From positions 14,990,824-15,054,823 of the forward strand of contig NC_088801.1 in NCBI RefSeq assembly GCF_011386835.1: 64,000 nucleotides of DNA, given 5' to 3'. Positions 11,048-23,029 of this stretch are shown piece after piece. The position numbers and the translations under genes were made by a program. The notes under the pieces are model-generated. The model searched no databases. It saw only the letters and a list, made by a program, of their open reading frames with translations, and was not told the origin of the DNA. This DNA comes from Chrysemys picta bellii. Taxonomy: Eukaryota > Chordata > Testudines > Emydidae. How positions within the stretch are numbered: position 1 is the stretch's first letter; every line of letters starts with the position of its first letter.

Positions 11048-11438
11048 GATCTCCTGTGATGGTGGACTCTGCATGGTCAGCTGTACTGATGGCGTCCAAA
11101 CAGGAAATGACATTTAAAAGTTCCTGTGGCTTTTCCTGCCCACTTGGCTAGTGCATCAGAGTTGAGTGTTGTCCAGAGCGGTCACAAGGAGCATTCTGGG
11201 ATAGCTCCCGGAGGCCAATAACATCCAATTGTGTCCATAATACCTTTAATCCGGGATTGCAATCTCGATTTTAAGCGCTACCCCACTTGCCAAGGGGGAG
11301 TACAGAAATCTGATTAAAGAGCCCTTTAAATCGGGGGGGGGGGGGGGGGGGAAATGGTTTGGTCGTTTGGATGGAATCTTTTTTTTTAAATTAACTCGAC
11401 TAATTCCTAAATAACAGACTAGTGTAGACCAGGTCTAA

Positions 11439-12699
11439 ATTACACATGGAGTGCTTAATTCTGCTCTGAGTCTCACTGGTGCAATCCCAGGGAACATAGG
11501 CTTGCTCTCCCCCTGTCCAATGACCTGGCTGCGTATGTCATGCCTCGTCATGATCCTGTTATAGGAGTCTATAGACGGTGCCCTTTTCATTGTGCTCAAA
11601 GGATTAACAGCGTTCTGTCACCAAAACTTATCCAGTAGCTTCCACTCTTTGTGATACACTGAATGGTCATGGCTTCCCAGTTTCTGCATGCTGCAGTGGT
11701 TGGTGGGGGGCACCCTCAGTTTTAACTGACCAGTTGGGTACGAACTTGCCCATATAGTATGTCATTAAACTCTACTTTAAATTTGTTATGGATGTTTGCT
11801 TAACACTGTTTAGCTGTATGCAGTGGGGTTGCAGTCACGTCAGTCCCAGGATATTAGAGACATTACCTCGCCTACCTTGTCTCTCTACTATGCTTACTGT
11901 TTTACAAGCCTTCATTGTTGTTAACCAGGTCTTTCTGTGTGAGCTACGTTCCTTTTTCTTACATCTGTTAACTTTTCTCCTTTGCTGCCCTTGTCTGGTG
12001 CAACAGGTTTTCTTTGGGTGACACTTCTGAGCCACTCCGGCAGGCAGTTAGCCGTCTTGTTTGTGAAGTATGAGTTATTTGTTCTGTAGGATTTAACTAC
12101 AATCTTCTGGAATCCCAGAAACACACTAGTTTCAGATGAACACTAAGCAACATTTAAGATTTCATTCATTTGGGAACAATATTGAACAGTGACTTGAAAG
12201 TCTGTATTGTGGGTGCCACAGCAGGAATCTCACAGGTATAGAGAATACTTCTTATACACAAATGTACCCCTCTACTTGTAAAATGTTTTTCTTAGCACTT
12301 ATTTGTAGTTGCACACTCTAAAAGGGATTAAAATAGGTTTTACATTTGCTAGTGATTTAATTGTAAGAGAGCACACAGCCTGTCTAAGGAGAGCCAAAAT
12401 CTCTCATGCGGGAGCAAATGAGATACAAAGCTAGCTTACCGTCACTAAGTGCTTTATCAAGACTACAAGCACAGACTACAAATATATAAACCAATGAACA
12501 AGTGGGGAAAAATGTTATGCAAGGAGGGTGGAGAATACGTCAGGAGATGTGGAGCTCTTTTTATCTTTAGCCCATGGTTCAGATTCAGACAGGATGATTA
12601 GGACAGAAGTTGTTACTCTTGAGGCCTGATTCAAAGCTACTTAAATTGAGAGGCATCTTTTCCATTGACTTCAGTGTGCTTTGGATAAATTAAAATATA
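11439..12699. other. gene-free stretch
   Basis: No gene or element is recognised. 12621-12690 resembles an old palindromic amniote repeat ('gcctgattcaaagc ... ccattgacttcagtgtgctttgg'). Confidence 0.45.
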
Positions 12700-12704
12700 T
12701 GGAG

Positions 12705-12890
12705 ATATACCTATCTCATAGAACTGGAAGGGACCCTGAAAGGTCATCGTGTCCAGCCCCCTGCCTTCACTAGCAGGACCAAGTACTGATTTTGCCCCGG
12801 ATCCCTAAGTGGCCCCCTCAAGGATTGAACTCACAACCCTGGGTTTAGCAGGCCAATGCTCAAACCACTGAGCATCCTCGCTTCCCCCCC
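12705..12890 (-). mobile_element. tRNA-derived SINE with CR1-like 3' tail
   Basis: On the minus strand the head reads 'gctcagtggtttgagcattg' (pol III A-box region) and 'ttgtgagttcaatccttgag' (B box GTTCAATCC), a recognisable tRNA-like cloverleaf segment. The tail 'tgtcctgc...gggggctggacacgatgacc', ending 'ccagttctatgag', matches the CR1 3' terminus. That explains mobilisation by CR1 machinery. It is nearly full length. Confidence 0.85.
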
Positions 12891-13191
12891 CCCAATCAGG
12901 TCCCTAATCACTTACGGATATCTCTTGTGTTCTCAGGCTTCTAGTGGACAAGTATCCTCATCAGGAAAAGCACTATATCATAATTGTGGCAATGGTGTTC
13001 ATGATCAGCAGAGACTCATGGGTCAAGTGGCCCTGGTGACTGAATTATCTAACTCCTCAATGTGGGACCTTTGGGACAAGATTTGGGCACACTGGCAGGG
13101 CTTGCACTGCCACTGCTTGTTCAGTCCCTGCTCTGGGGAATAAGAGATGTATGCACACCTGTATTTTTGTGGATGCAAGTATTAGTGGGAC
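12891..13191. other. gene-free spacer
   Basis: About 300 bases between two SINEs. A 95-codon plus-strand frame lacks recognisable protein features. No other signal is seen. Confidence 0.4.
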
Positions 13192-13203
13192 AGTACAATG
13201 TAA

Positions 13204-13299
13204 AGTATCAGGGGGTAGCCGTGTTAGTCTGTATCCACAAAACCAACAAGGAGTCCGGTCTGTTAGTCTTTAAGATGCCACCAGACTCCTTGTTGTTTT
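13204..13299 (+). mobile_element. turtle tRNA-derived SINE (Cry type) with perfect 12-bp TSD
   Basis: The head 'gggggtagccgtgttagtct' and 'gtatccaca' is followed by a body 'tctttaagatgccaccagac' and a T-rich end. It is flanked by AGTACAATGTAA at 13192-13203 and 13300-13311. The perfect TSD argues for a relatively young insertion. Confidence 0.9.
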
Positions 13300-13311
13300 A
13301 GTACAATGTAA

Positions 13312-14111
13312 GACATCGAGGTTCCTGATTGCATCCACAAATTGGTGATTTTGATATCTATAAAGTCTCAGGTGCAGATGTAGTTTTGTGCCCAGGCTTA
13401 AGTCTCTCTATGCACTAACCAAAAAATGAGGCCAATCTCTAAAAACCTATTAAACTTTAACTTTAAAAGGAAAAAGTTATTGTGATAGGTATACTCTGTT
13501 GATCTTTCCCCTTTGACTGAGGGTCACATCATGGCTGGCCTGTTACCTCCATCATGATATCCTGTCATTTGCATTAAACCTGTCCAAAACTGAACACTCT
13601 CTCTCTCTCTCTCTTCCATTAAATGATCTCCCACTTCTTCAGACAACTCCACTATCCTCCCATTCATTCATACTCCGATTATTTTTGACTCCTCCAAGTT
13701 CTTGTCTTCTCTCATCCAAATCATGCCACTTCTCCTTCTGTTACCATAAATCACCTTTCACTCTGTTCCCAGTGGTCTATTTCATCTATTGCTTCTTTGC
13801 CATCCATGGGGGTCCATGACCTGCTCCAATTCAGTCAATTTATTATGCTATTGCTAAATTAATCTGTCTTGCTTGCTGTTCCATCCTCCAGTTCCTTCAG
13901 GCTGGCTTTGTTTCATTTTGCCTCAAGTTCAAACTCAAGGCTCTTCAGTGATGCCATCTCCTCTCCCCTTGCATGCTACCATCTGCCAGATACTGAGAAC
14001 CCTTCATTTCCTTTCCCCACTTGAAAATGTATAGCTGGAAAAGCTTTGTTTCTTCATTACACAAAGGAACCTCACTCCCTTCCTTACAGTCCATCCTCAA
14101 AACTACCTCCT
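13312..14111. other. gene-free stretch with a (CT)9 microsatellite at 13597-13614
   Basis: 13600-14100 is markedly pyrimidine-rich on the plus strand (many CTTC and TCC words). The only clear simple repeat is (CT)n at 13597-13614. No coding signal is seen. Confidence 0.5.
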
Positions 14112-14119
14112 CAAAGCTA

Positions 14120-14149
14120 GATTTCAGTGGTAGTCGTGTTAGTCTGTAT

Positions 14150-14207
<58 letters not shown>

Positions 14208-14301
14208 GAGGAGTCCTTGTGGCACCTTAGAGATTATGCCCAAATTTATTACTCTAAGGTGCTCCAAGGATGACTCGTGTGTTGTGTTTCCCCCCCCCCC
14301 C
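14120..14301 (+). mobile_element. Cry-type SINE disrupted by a (CA)27 microsatellite
   Basis: The SINE head 'tagtcgtgttagtctgtatc' (14131-14150) is followed at 14153-14206 by 27 CA units. The SINE body then resumes with 'ggagtccttgtggcacctta'. An 8-bp duplication CAAAGCTA flanks the unit (14112-14119 and 14302-14309). A C-run lies at the right end. The CA tract replaces the usual A-rich linker, so it probably grew inside the SINE. Confidence 0.8.
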
Positions 14302-14309
14302 CAAAGCTA

Positions 14310-16163
14310 ATCTTCCACAACTAATCATCCAGACCTTCTCATGTTTTGCATGATGATTTGTCTGTGCTTCCCTGTTCCCTTGCAGGATTACCACTCACAG
14401 GCAGGATTACTGTCCAGAACAACCCTCTTTTTCTGGGGGTTTTCATTTATTCTAAAATTAAATAGACATCAGTCTTAACCTGAGCTTTTTCTGACCTAGG
14501 TGTTTTTAGGGGTTTTTTTGTTGTCTGTAAGAATTCTTGTTTCATCCTTTGTCTCTCTGATTCAGAAGGGATTAAACACAAGTCCCTTAATACTCCTGGA
14601 CTGGAGGTAATGAAGACCTATTTGGTCTGGCAGCCAGCAGCATAAGTGTGCATTTTCATGCAGGGTCCTGACAGTCTCACACCTTACTTCAACTTGCATT
14701 ACAATATAAACACACACATACATGCACACAACCACCTTAGAATGAAGACTTGTCCTAAATTAAAATGCACAACAACTTCTACTTCTGTATTATATTTCTT
14801 CCAGTCTTTTTTGCCTGTGTAGGATATGAGCTCTGGGGAATGGTGAAGATTCAGAAGTGATATCCAAGGAGGTGCAATTTATACGCTTACATTCAGCTAG
14901 ACTCCAACTTTGTCCCCTAGACCAATTGACACCCAGTGTACTGACCTTGTAAAGGAGATTTAGTTGGTGTCATTTGCCTATCAAGGAGCCTGAAGAAAGG
15001 GCAAGATAATACAGCTTGAGGCTGCTTGATTCTTGATGTTTGGCCATAAAATGTGATTTATAAGTGACGTTTAGAATCCTCTCTGTTTCATGCCATAACT
15101 GGTTGTTTGCTGAGACACTTCAGTATAAAGGTGCTACATGTGGAAAGCAAAACATAATTGCTGCGGTAGTTATTGCTGTTTTCCCCTCTTAGCCGAGATT
15201 TCTCTTTGTATGTATTAGAAGCAAATGCAGTAGAAGGACTCCTGGTTTCCTGACAGTGTCACTTTTTAGCACAATCAGATAAATAAAAATGGGTGCTTTC
15301 ATTCAACAGTGACAAGCTGAAGAAGCAAGGGGAGACAACACAATTTTCACAGTAACAAGTTAACAGAAACCAATGCAAAATGCAATATATAATCTTTCTA
15401 CCACATCTTCATCTTGTCAAACTGACACAACTATCATCTTGAAGGCTTTTCTTGTATCTGCTCATACATTACATCTGCTTGTTATTAAACTAGACTTTTC
15501 TTTCAGAAATACTACATTGATTCATTTCTGTTCCATTCCTTTCACCTCTAAAATCGCTCAACAGCAAAACTAATAAGCTTTTCTTGGACAAAATAGGAGA
15601 CATTACACCTTTTAAATCATCTAGTGCTTTCTGTCCTCCCACAGGATTTCTCACATCTATTGATACAAACTATAGAATAATTGAGGCTGAGCGTCTAGCT
15701 TTTTTCAAACAGCTATTTCATCTCTGTTTTATCTTTGGTAATATAGAACTGGCAGCTTTATTCATTATTACAAGATTGTAATACAGTGGAAACTTCTAAT
15801 AACCATTTTTTCCACAGGACAGCTTCACTATAAGCAGAGGCTCATCATAACCAGAAAGGCAATTTCCACATTACAATGCATTAAAACAATCTGTGGCTTT
15901 CATATTTGACTTCATCATTGTCCGTGCTCCCTTTAAGGGGACTTCATTGTATTGTTATCTAAGCATGAGCGTATTATTTGACATAGATGAGACATGGCAC
16001 ACAAGATTCGACACCTGGGGTGTCACAGATAAAAAGAAGCCATTGGCCAAACTGTTTCCATTGAATTGCATGTAAAGACATGTAGGACTGAAGATTCTAA
16101 ATGGCTGCCAAACTTGTGCTTTTACATCTTGTCCCATCTAAATTCTGCAAGAGGCCGAGCACC
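14310..16163. other. gene-free stretch
   Basis: AT-rich, no gene recognised. 15784-15880 ('cagtggaaacttctaataac', 'cactataagcagaggctcat') has the look of one end of a pogo/Tigger-type DNA element, but no partner end is seen. Confidence 0.4.
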
Positions 16164-16171
16164 TCCTAGAA

Positions 16172-16473
16172 CAGGGGTCGGCAACCTTTCAGAAGTGGTG
16201 TGCCGAGTCTTCATTTATTCGCTCTAATTTAAAGTTTCATGTGCCAGTAATACATTTTAATGTTTTTTAGAAGGTCTCTTTCTATAAGTCTATACTATAT
16301 AACTATAGTATGTAAAGTAAATAAGGTTTTTAAAATGTTTAAGAAGCTTCATTTAAAATTAAATTAAAATGCAGAGCCCCTGGACTGGTGGCCAGGACCC
16401 AGGTAGTGTGAGTGCCACTAAAAATCAGCTCGCGTGCTGCCTTCGGCACGCGTGCTATAGGTTGCCTATCCCG
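16172..16473 (+). mobile_element. hAT MITE, CAGGGGTCGGCAACC family, perfect TSD
   Basis: A 302-bp element with ends CAGGGGTCGGCAACC and GGTTGCCTATCCCG. It is flanked by the perfect 8-bp TSD TCCTAGAA (16164-16171 and 16474-16481). The interior is non-coding ('gtgtgccgagtcttcattta' near the left end). The TSD has TA in the middle, as reported for Buster-type hAT elements. The same family recurs inverted at 53180. Confidence 0.92.
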
Positions 16474-16481
16474 TCCTAGAA

Positions 16482-16985
16482 ATTGCTGAGGATCCTCCAC
16501 TCCAAGAATTGCCTTCCAAGAGGCACTCCACAATTTTGCAAGATTGAGATGTACAAAGACTTAGGTGCAGATGATAAAATGTCTCAGGCTTGCAAGGGGT
16601 TCTCATTTAGCTGATGGAAATTGTGGACATGTAGCACCTTGCAGAATTGGGCCCTTAGCTGCAAAATAGTAAGGTGGTGTTTTTGTGTGGGCAAAATCTC
16701 AGATATCCGTGAGCAAACTGTATTTAATTGCATAGCTTTTTTCCCAAGGCACTTATTTGCACGTGCAAACTGGATTGTTATACATCTAATTACCAAATGT
16801 ACATGCATAATTATGGTTAATGTATCTCCACCAGATATCGAACACTGAGAACATAGGTGCCAAAGAGATTTGTGCAAAATCAAAGACCAGTTTGAATCCC
16901 CTTAGAACATTTGGTCAATGAGGTTCAGCTACAGAGCTGTGTGTGATATTTTGTTGAATGCTCACTGTTTTATAAACTATGAAGA
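16482..16985. other. gene-free spacer
   Basis: About 500 AT-rich bases between two MITEs. No gene or element is recognised. Confidence 0.4.
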
Positions 16986-16993
16986 CCTCAAGG

Positions 16994-17903
16994 TAGGGTT
17001 GCCAACTTTCTAATCGCACAAAACTGAACACCCTCCCCGAGACTCCACGCACCCACTACGTTCCCCCTCCATCAGTGGCTCGCTCTCCTCCACTCTCACT
17101 TGGGCTGTGGCAGAGGGTTGGGGCGTGGGAGGGGTTGGGGGCTCTAAATGGGGGTGTGGGCTCTTGGGTGGGGCCAGAAATGAGGGGTTCAGGGTGCAGG
17201 AGGGGGGCTCTGGGCTGGGGCAGGGAGTTGGGGTGCAGGAGGGGGTGAGGGCTCTGGCTGGGGGTGTGGGCTCTGGGGTGGGGCTGGGGATGAGGGGTTT
17301 GGGATGTGGGAGGGGGCTCCAGGATGGGGGAGTGGGGCTGAGGGATTTGGAATGTGGGAGGGGGCTGTGGTTTTAAGCAGGGGGTTGGGGTGTGGAAGGG
17401 GTGAGGGGTTGGGGTGTGGAAGGTTTGGGGTGCAGGAGGGGCTCCAGGTGTGGGGAGGCTCAGGGCTGGGGCAAGGCATTGAGGGTTGGGGCATGGGCTT
17501 ACCTCAGGCAGCTCCCGGTCAGTGGTGCGACGGGGCTAAGGCAGGCTGCCTGTCTGTCCGTCCTGGCTCCGTGCTGCACCCTGCAAGCGGCCAGCAGGTC
17601 CTAGGTGGGGGGGCAAGTGGCTCTGTGGCGTGCTGCTCCTCCCCCCCCCACCTCCCATTGGCCGAGTGCCGTGCCAGTGCTCAGGCAGCGCATGGAGCCC
17701 TGTGGCTGCCCCCACCTAGGAGCCAGACCTGCTGGCTGCTTCCGGGGCACAGCGTGGTACCCCAGGACGGGTAGGCACTAGTTCGCCTTAGCGCTGCAGC
17801 ACCACTGACTGGGCTTTTAACGGCCTGGTCAGCGGTGCTGACTGGAGCTGCCAGCGTCCCTTTTCGACAGGGTGTTCCGAAAACCGGACACCTGGTCATC
17901 CTA
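16994..17903. mobile_element. 910-bp non-autonomous DNA element with G-rich minisatellite core
   Basis: The termini TAGGGTTGCCAAC and, inverted, TAGGATGACCAGG are imperfect inverted repeats. A perfect 8-bp TSD, CCTCAAGG, lies at 16986-16993 and 17904-17911. 17100-17500 is a degenerate G-rich repeat built from GGGGTTGGGGTG / GGGGCTCTGGG words, with long incidental open frames that are not genes. An 8-bp TSD suggests hAT, although the terminus is atypical. Confidence 0.88.
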
Positions 17904-17911
17904 CCTCAAGG

Positions 17912-19387
17912 TTTAATTCAGTTTAGACCTTCACTTACTTTTTAATTAGAGGTGAGTGAACTCTGGAAACAATTGTCCAAAAAACGCTATTTTTGAAGAT
18001 GCTCTTCAGCTTTGACTTTTTTTTTCCAGTCTCAAGTCAATGACTGGTGTCAAAGTGCAACAATACTCAATCAGATGAAAACTCTATAGAGCACCTATCC
18101 AGACTTTTAAAATATGTGATTGTGACACAGGGTCAGCTGGATTTCAGAGATCAGAGCCTAAAAATTGTAAAGATTCAAGGGATACAAGGTTATATCCCAG
18201 TGCATTGGCAACAAGAGTACAATAACAAAAAAGAAAAGAAAAAGGGGAAAAGCACAACCTAGTGCACTGGCAACAATATTTAAAAAACAAAAACAAACAC
18301 AACCCATATCTCCGAACTGACTTCCCTTCCTGTGCCCTTGTGCAGCGATCACTAGAAGTCTATCCTTGGACATACCCCAGACTGCCTGTCCTCTCCAATC
18401 TCTTTACTGTCTCTCATTTTATATCCTGGGCCAGCTTATCAGAGATCATAAATGGATTAGAATCTGAAGAACAGATAGGGTCTGATTCTGTCAGTTGTGA
18501 TGTACCCTTGACTCCTGTTCCTTTCAATTTGAGCTGAGTGTGCTCTGCATCTTATAGGGCTGGGCCACTGAAGAATAAAGCACCAATGCTTTGTGGTGTC
18601 AGGGCAAGATGCAGAGCACCCATCTGCTTTAGGTATTTACACATTTAAAAAAAGGGGCAGCCCTCTTTTAGTTTGGGTGGAAACACTAATGTTACAAAGT
18701 CCCAGGGTGACTTTTTAAAAGCCAGAATGTAACTGAGTTATATTGGAATAGAACAAGAACCAATCCTAACTCAAATAGAACCCAAGCCTTTGGGGCAAAT
18801 TATTGTCTGATCATTTCTAATTCTCCCTACTATTCCAGTCTAGAGGATGGGGGCACTGTGCTTTGATATATGGTAAATCCTTCTTCATTCAAACTGAGAC
18901 TGTTTTCCAATCAAATCTCTCACTGTGTTCTTCCTCTCAGGCAGTCTATTTGATTAAAAGGCTGTGCAAGTTAGCCTACATTGTAAAATATTCAAAAGGC
19001 TGAGGGAATCCGTAAGTGAATATAAAAGCACAATTAGATAAATAAGGATTAGCTCCTTGCAAGTACATTAGCAGCACTAGTAGGAGGTGGTATATACTTA
19101 AGTCTGTCAACATTTCCATTATAAACTGTGCCCTAAAGGTATGACCCAGGTATGTATTCATATTGTTGTAACTTGGACTGAGTTATTTTAGGCTAAATGC
19201 AGATAAATGGATCTAGTCAAAACAAACACCTGTGTAAGGATGTTTCAAGACCACCAACCAGGTCTACAAGTTACCATGCAAACCTAGCAAAGCAGACAGC
19301 CACTGCTTGCTGTAGCAGACAAAAACGACTGCTAGCTCCAAGTTCAAATCTAAAGAACAGGTTTATTTCAGCATAGGTATAGAATGC
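17912..19387. other. gene-free stretch
   Basis: AT-rich single-copy-looking DNA. 18225-18300 is purine-rich and includes a short direct repeat (two copies of 'agtgca(t/c)tggcaaca'). No coding signal is seen. Confidence 0.4.
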
Positions 19388-19698
19388 CACACCCCCAGGG
19401 CCGGCTCTAGGTTTTTTGCTGCCCCAAGCAAAAAAAATTTTGGCTGCTCCCCCTCTCCCCCCCTGTGCTTTTTTTTTTTGGCTTTTACACATGTTTGCAC
19501 TTTGCAGTTTTGTTTTGACTGTTTAAAATTTAAAAAAATGAAAACAGAGAATTTGTAGTTAGTGAAATAAAACTATTTCCTACTAGTGTAATTTTAACAT
19601 TTAATTTTAACAAAAACACAATAACAAACAATTTTGAGTTCAACTATACACTGTAATGAAAAACTTTAGTGTCTTCCAGTTTCTCATAAATTAAAAAT

Positions 19699-22232
19699 TC
19701 ATATGAACTGAATTTTTCTGGTTTTTATACTTGCGTAGTCTTTTAATAAGTCAGTGAAATCTAATTTTTTTGCAATAGTACTTTCAATTGAAATTAATGC
19801 CAGTCCTGACATACGATTTTGAGACATGGTGGACCTCAAATAATTTTTTAGTAATTTCAGTTTTGAGAAACTGCGCTCACCAGAAGCCACTGATACTGGT
19901 AATGTTAAAAGAATGCGTAATGCTATAGCGGTGTTTGGAGTGAAAAAATCATTTCTTGCTATAAATTCTAATACTTTTAGAGGAGAAATTTTAGGACTTA
20001 TTAGCTCAGATAAAGCTATTAATTCATCATACAATTCTACTGCATCAGTGTCAGCAGTGTTATCAGTACTGAGCGCTAAATGTAGGTCTTGGCACTGCTT
20101 CATGAGGTCTTCTTTGGAAAACTGATTTTTAATATTTCCAATATCGTATAAAAATTCGAAAGTTTCACAATGACCATGCAACTGACAATCTTTCTTCAAT
20201 GGAAGTTATAGCTACATCCGAAATACAATAGAAACATTCAACTTTAAACCTTTCGTTTGGATCGAGAATAGGATCATCATGAGCCTCATAACAAAACTGT
20301 CTTGTTTTTTTCTGAGGATGAATGAATTTTTGAGGTGCAAATGTTGGTTCAAAATAAAGATCCTCTGCTATTGTTGCTTCTTTGACAGTTTCTTCAAATC
20401 CTTCATCTGAACGGTATTTTTTTAAATATTCCAGCGTTTTGTTCAAAATCATCTTTGCCTCGGATATGTCTATGGTTATGTTCTGCATAACTTTGCTGGT
20501 CAAATTAATTTGATTTAGAATATTGTGCCAAATAACCGTGCAACATGAAAATTGAAACTGCATCATTTTCTGAGCCAATGTTTCAGCTTCATGTCGAAAT
20601 GAAGGATCGTACGACAAGTCCTGGGTTATTTCGAATAGTGCATCGTAAATCTCTCCTGATGAATATCGGAATGGTCTAATAGCTTCTATCCTGCTTTCCC
20701 ATCTAGTTTGACTCAGAGGTTTAAGGGTGAGTTTCTGTTCAAGATGCTTCTTCAAGACTGCCCAACGGTGTGTGGAAGTACTAAAAGTTGTAAATTGCTT
20801 GCACTGTGGTAAAATATGAAATGGCATCTTTAGATGATTTGGCGGCACCACTGACAACCAGATTGAGCGAATGTGCATGGCAAGGAATGAAAAAAGCTCG
20901 ATTGTTTAAATTCAATATTCTTTGCTGTACACCTGCATGTCGTCCTCGCATGTTTGAGCCGTTATCGTACCCTTGGCCGTGCATATTTTCTAAAGGTATT
21001 CCATAGTGTTCCAATCTCTGTAGAATTACATCTGTGAGGGCTTTCCCAGTAGTTTCATTCACTGGTATAAATTCTAGAAAGTGTTCACAAATTTTCACTT
21101 CTGCATTTTCATCAATTTTCAGAAATTGTAAAACTATTGACATTGGCTCGGTTTTGCTCGGATCTTGAGTACAATCAACTATAATTGAGTAATATTTGGC
21201 ATGTTTCAAATTCAATAAAATTTCATTACGCACTCCATAAGGAATTAATTCTATTATTTCATTTTGTGTATTTTTACCCAAATAATGGGTGTGAATCTCT
21301 CCATTTTTCACTCTTCATACATGCTCAGCCATAACATTATCAAATTTTGCCAATAACTCAACCAATTTTAAGAAATTTCCATTGTTGTTCTCATATAAAA
21401 TATCCGAGGCTCCACGGAATGCGAGGCACTGTTCGGCTAGGAAATTAATGATTGCCAGTAAACGTTCCAACACTGCTTGCCAACGTAGAATTTCTGAATT
21501 TAGTTGACGTTGCTGTACTGCATCGATTGTTGTACCGGTATGTAATCTGTTTGACAGCTCAATCCAATTTGTCAATGAGCGTAAATGATTTTTTGATGTT
21601 TCATGTTCTTTCAAATGCTGATGCAAATTTCGCCAGGCATTAAAACCTGCAGTTGCCAGAAAAATGTCCGAGTTACAGAACAGTTTGCAGCAAAAACAAA
21701 AAACTACATCTTTGGTCTGTGAATACACTAACCACGATCTATTAATTTGTTCCCCATTTTTCATTTTTTTCTTCATACTGGATGGCATAAATCGATTTGA
21801 CTCATTAAATGGAGATTCAAATGTAGGATCTAGTTTTGAAGGACCTTTTTTCACAACAATAATTCGCATTGTATCAGTAATTATTGTCGGCCATGTACTT
21901 GGATCCGATCCTATGTCAGTCTCTCCACCTTCCAATAATTGTTCTTCAGTTTTAGATTTGGATAACAGTTCTTCATTTCTGGACTCTTCAGCGGAAGTAG
22001 TAAATCTCTGGATGGATTGTGATTGTTTGTCTTTATCAGTTAGTGAAGATAATCTTTGGTCAGATTGTTGTTCATCTTTCAGTTGATAAAGGTAATCTTT
22101 AGTTCCATCGGTCTTCATCAGTTGATGAATAATCACCTTCAATGCATTGCTTAGAGCTTTCTCCTTGATTGTCGACTTTGTTAAAATACTTTTTTGAAAT
22201 ACGAGTTGTTTTTTTCTAATTCTTTTTGCCAT
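19699..22232 (-). pseudogene. hAT transposase, TTF zinc finger / ZMYM-like, three lesions
   Basis: The reading spans about 844 codons. N-terminal part (22232-21318): a basic start, then a TTF-type zinc finger at residues ~165-216, with W167, C179, C181, C182, H210 and H216 visible. Middle: 'NEILLNLKHAKYYSIIVDCT' and 'GQGYDNGSNMRG', typical of the DUF4371/ribonuclease-H-like core of ZMYM-type hAT transposases. C-terminus: 'TLPVSVASGERSFSKLKLLK', the hAT dimerisation motif. Lesions: an in-frame TGA at 21317-21315 (consistent with CGA to TGA decay), a one-base frameshift near 20790 and another near 20190. Both sides of each lesion stay recognisable, so inactivation looks recent. It cuts and pastes hAT DNA in the nucleus when intact (family knowledge). 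Confidence 0.9.
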
Positions 22233-23029
22233 TTCTCTTTGTTGCCGGTAAGCAGCACCAGAAAGTCATTTTCGTTTTTCCCGGCATTTTAGTCCTATAA
22301 CCACTGGCACCGAAACGGAAATTAGCACGAATGGCACCTATAGGGCAGCACAGTACACACACGTAATCGTGATTTGAGTGACCATGTCACATGACATGAT
22401 ATTTTTCACGTCACACTCCTATTGCACTACTGTACTTGCCGTAGATAAGGCGCTAGTCATTGGGGCGAGAGAGCTCCCCACAAGCTCAAATACACACTGG
22501 ACCCAGCCCTGCTGGCCTTTTCCCAGCGCTGAGACCGCCCAGCTGGGAGCCCGAGGGGCATGCAATGGAGAGAACTCTGTGGCTGGAGGAGACAAGGAAG
22601 AGGTGCTGGGCTTGCTGGGCAGATGCTGCTCCTCTCTGCCAGGTCACTTGCCCCCTGCAGGAGGGGAGGCAGAAGGAGACTCCACGCACTGGAGTGCTGT
22701 GAGGGGCTGAGGAGGGAGGCAGCAGCCTCTGGGGCTCCAGCAGGCAGAAGCTCCCCAGGGGTCCTGGGGACCCTCCCACCTGGCCTGACTCTTACCTTGC
22801 TGCAGATCTGGCCTGAGGTGGAGTCATCTCTGGTCACCGCTGCTCCCAGGGCCAGGAGTTGGGGCTTCTGCTGGATCCCAGGCCTGCTCATCCTTGGGCT
22901 TCGCCTTGGCCCTGGCACGAGCTGGGCTCAGCCCGGATTGCCGCTCTGCTCCCCTCTCCCCTTCCCTCCCCTGGTAAGAGGCGGCGCAGAGAGGAGGAGG
23001 AGGCAGAGGTGGGGACAAGCCAAGGAAGA

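Larger units (their letters stand above)
9491..11435 (-). mobile_element. PIF/Harbinger derivative lacking the transposase
   Basis: The 1,945-bp element begins GGGTACTTCTACAG and ends CTAGTGTAGACCAGGTC, the same terminal pattern as the full-length element at 32015-36759. It has the expected 3-bp TSD, TAA, at 9488-9490 and 11436-11438. It keeps the Myb/SANT accessory gene on the minus strand but has no transposase. The left terminus runs almost directly into Myb exon 2. A G19 tract (11333-11351) lies near the right end. A small hAT element is inserted at 10437-10636. Confidence 0.85.

Noticed and set aside
12720..12890. A functional tRNA gene on the minus strand
   Set aside because: The tRNA-like head is followed by a CR1-type tail and lacks a clean acceptor stem, so it is a SINE.
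17107..17774. Long overlapping open frames with Gly/Trp-rich products
   Set aside because: They arise from the G-rich minisatellite inside a TSD-flanked non-autonomous element. Equivalent frames exist on the opposite strand.
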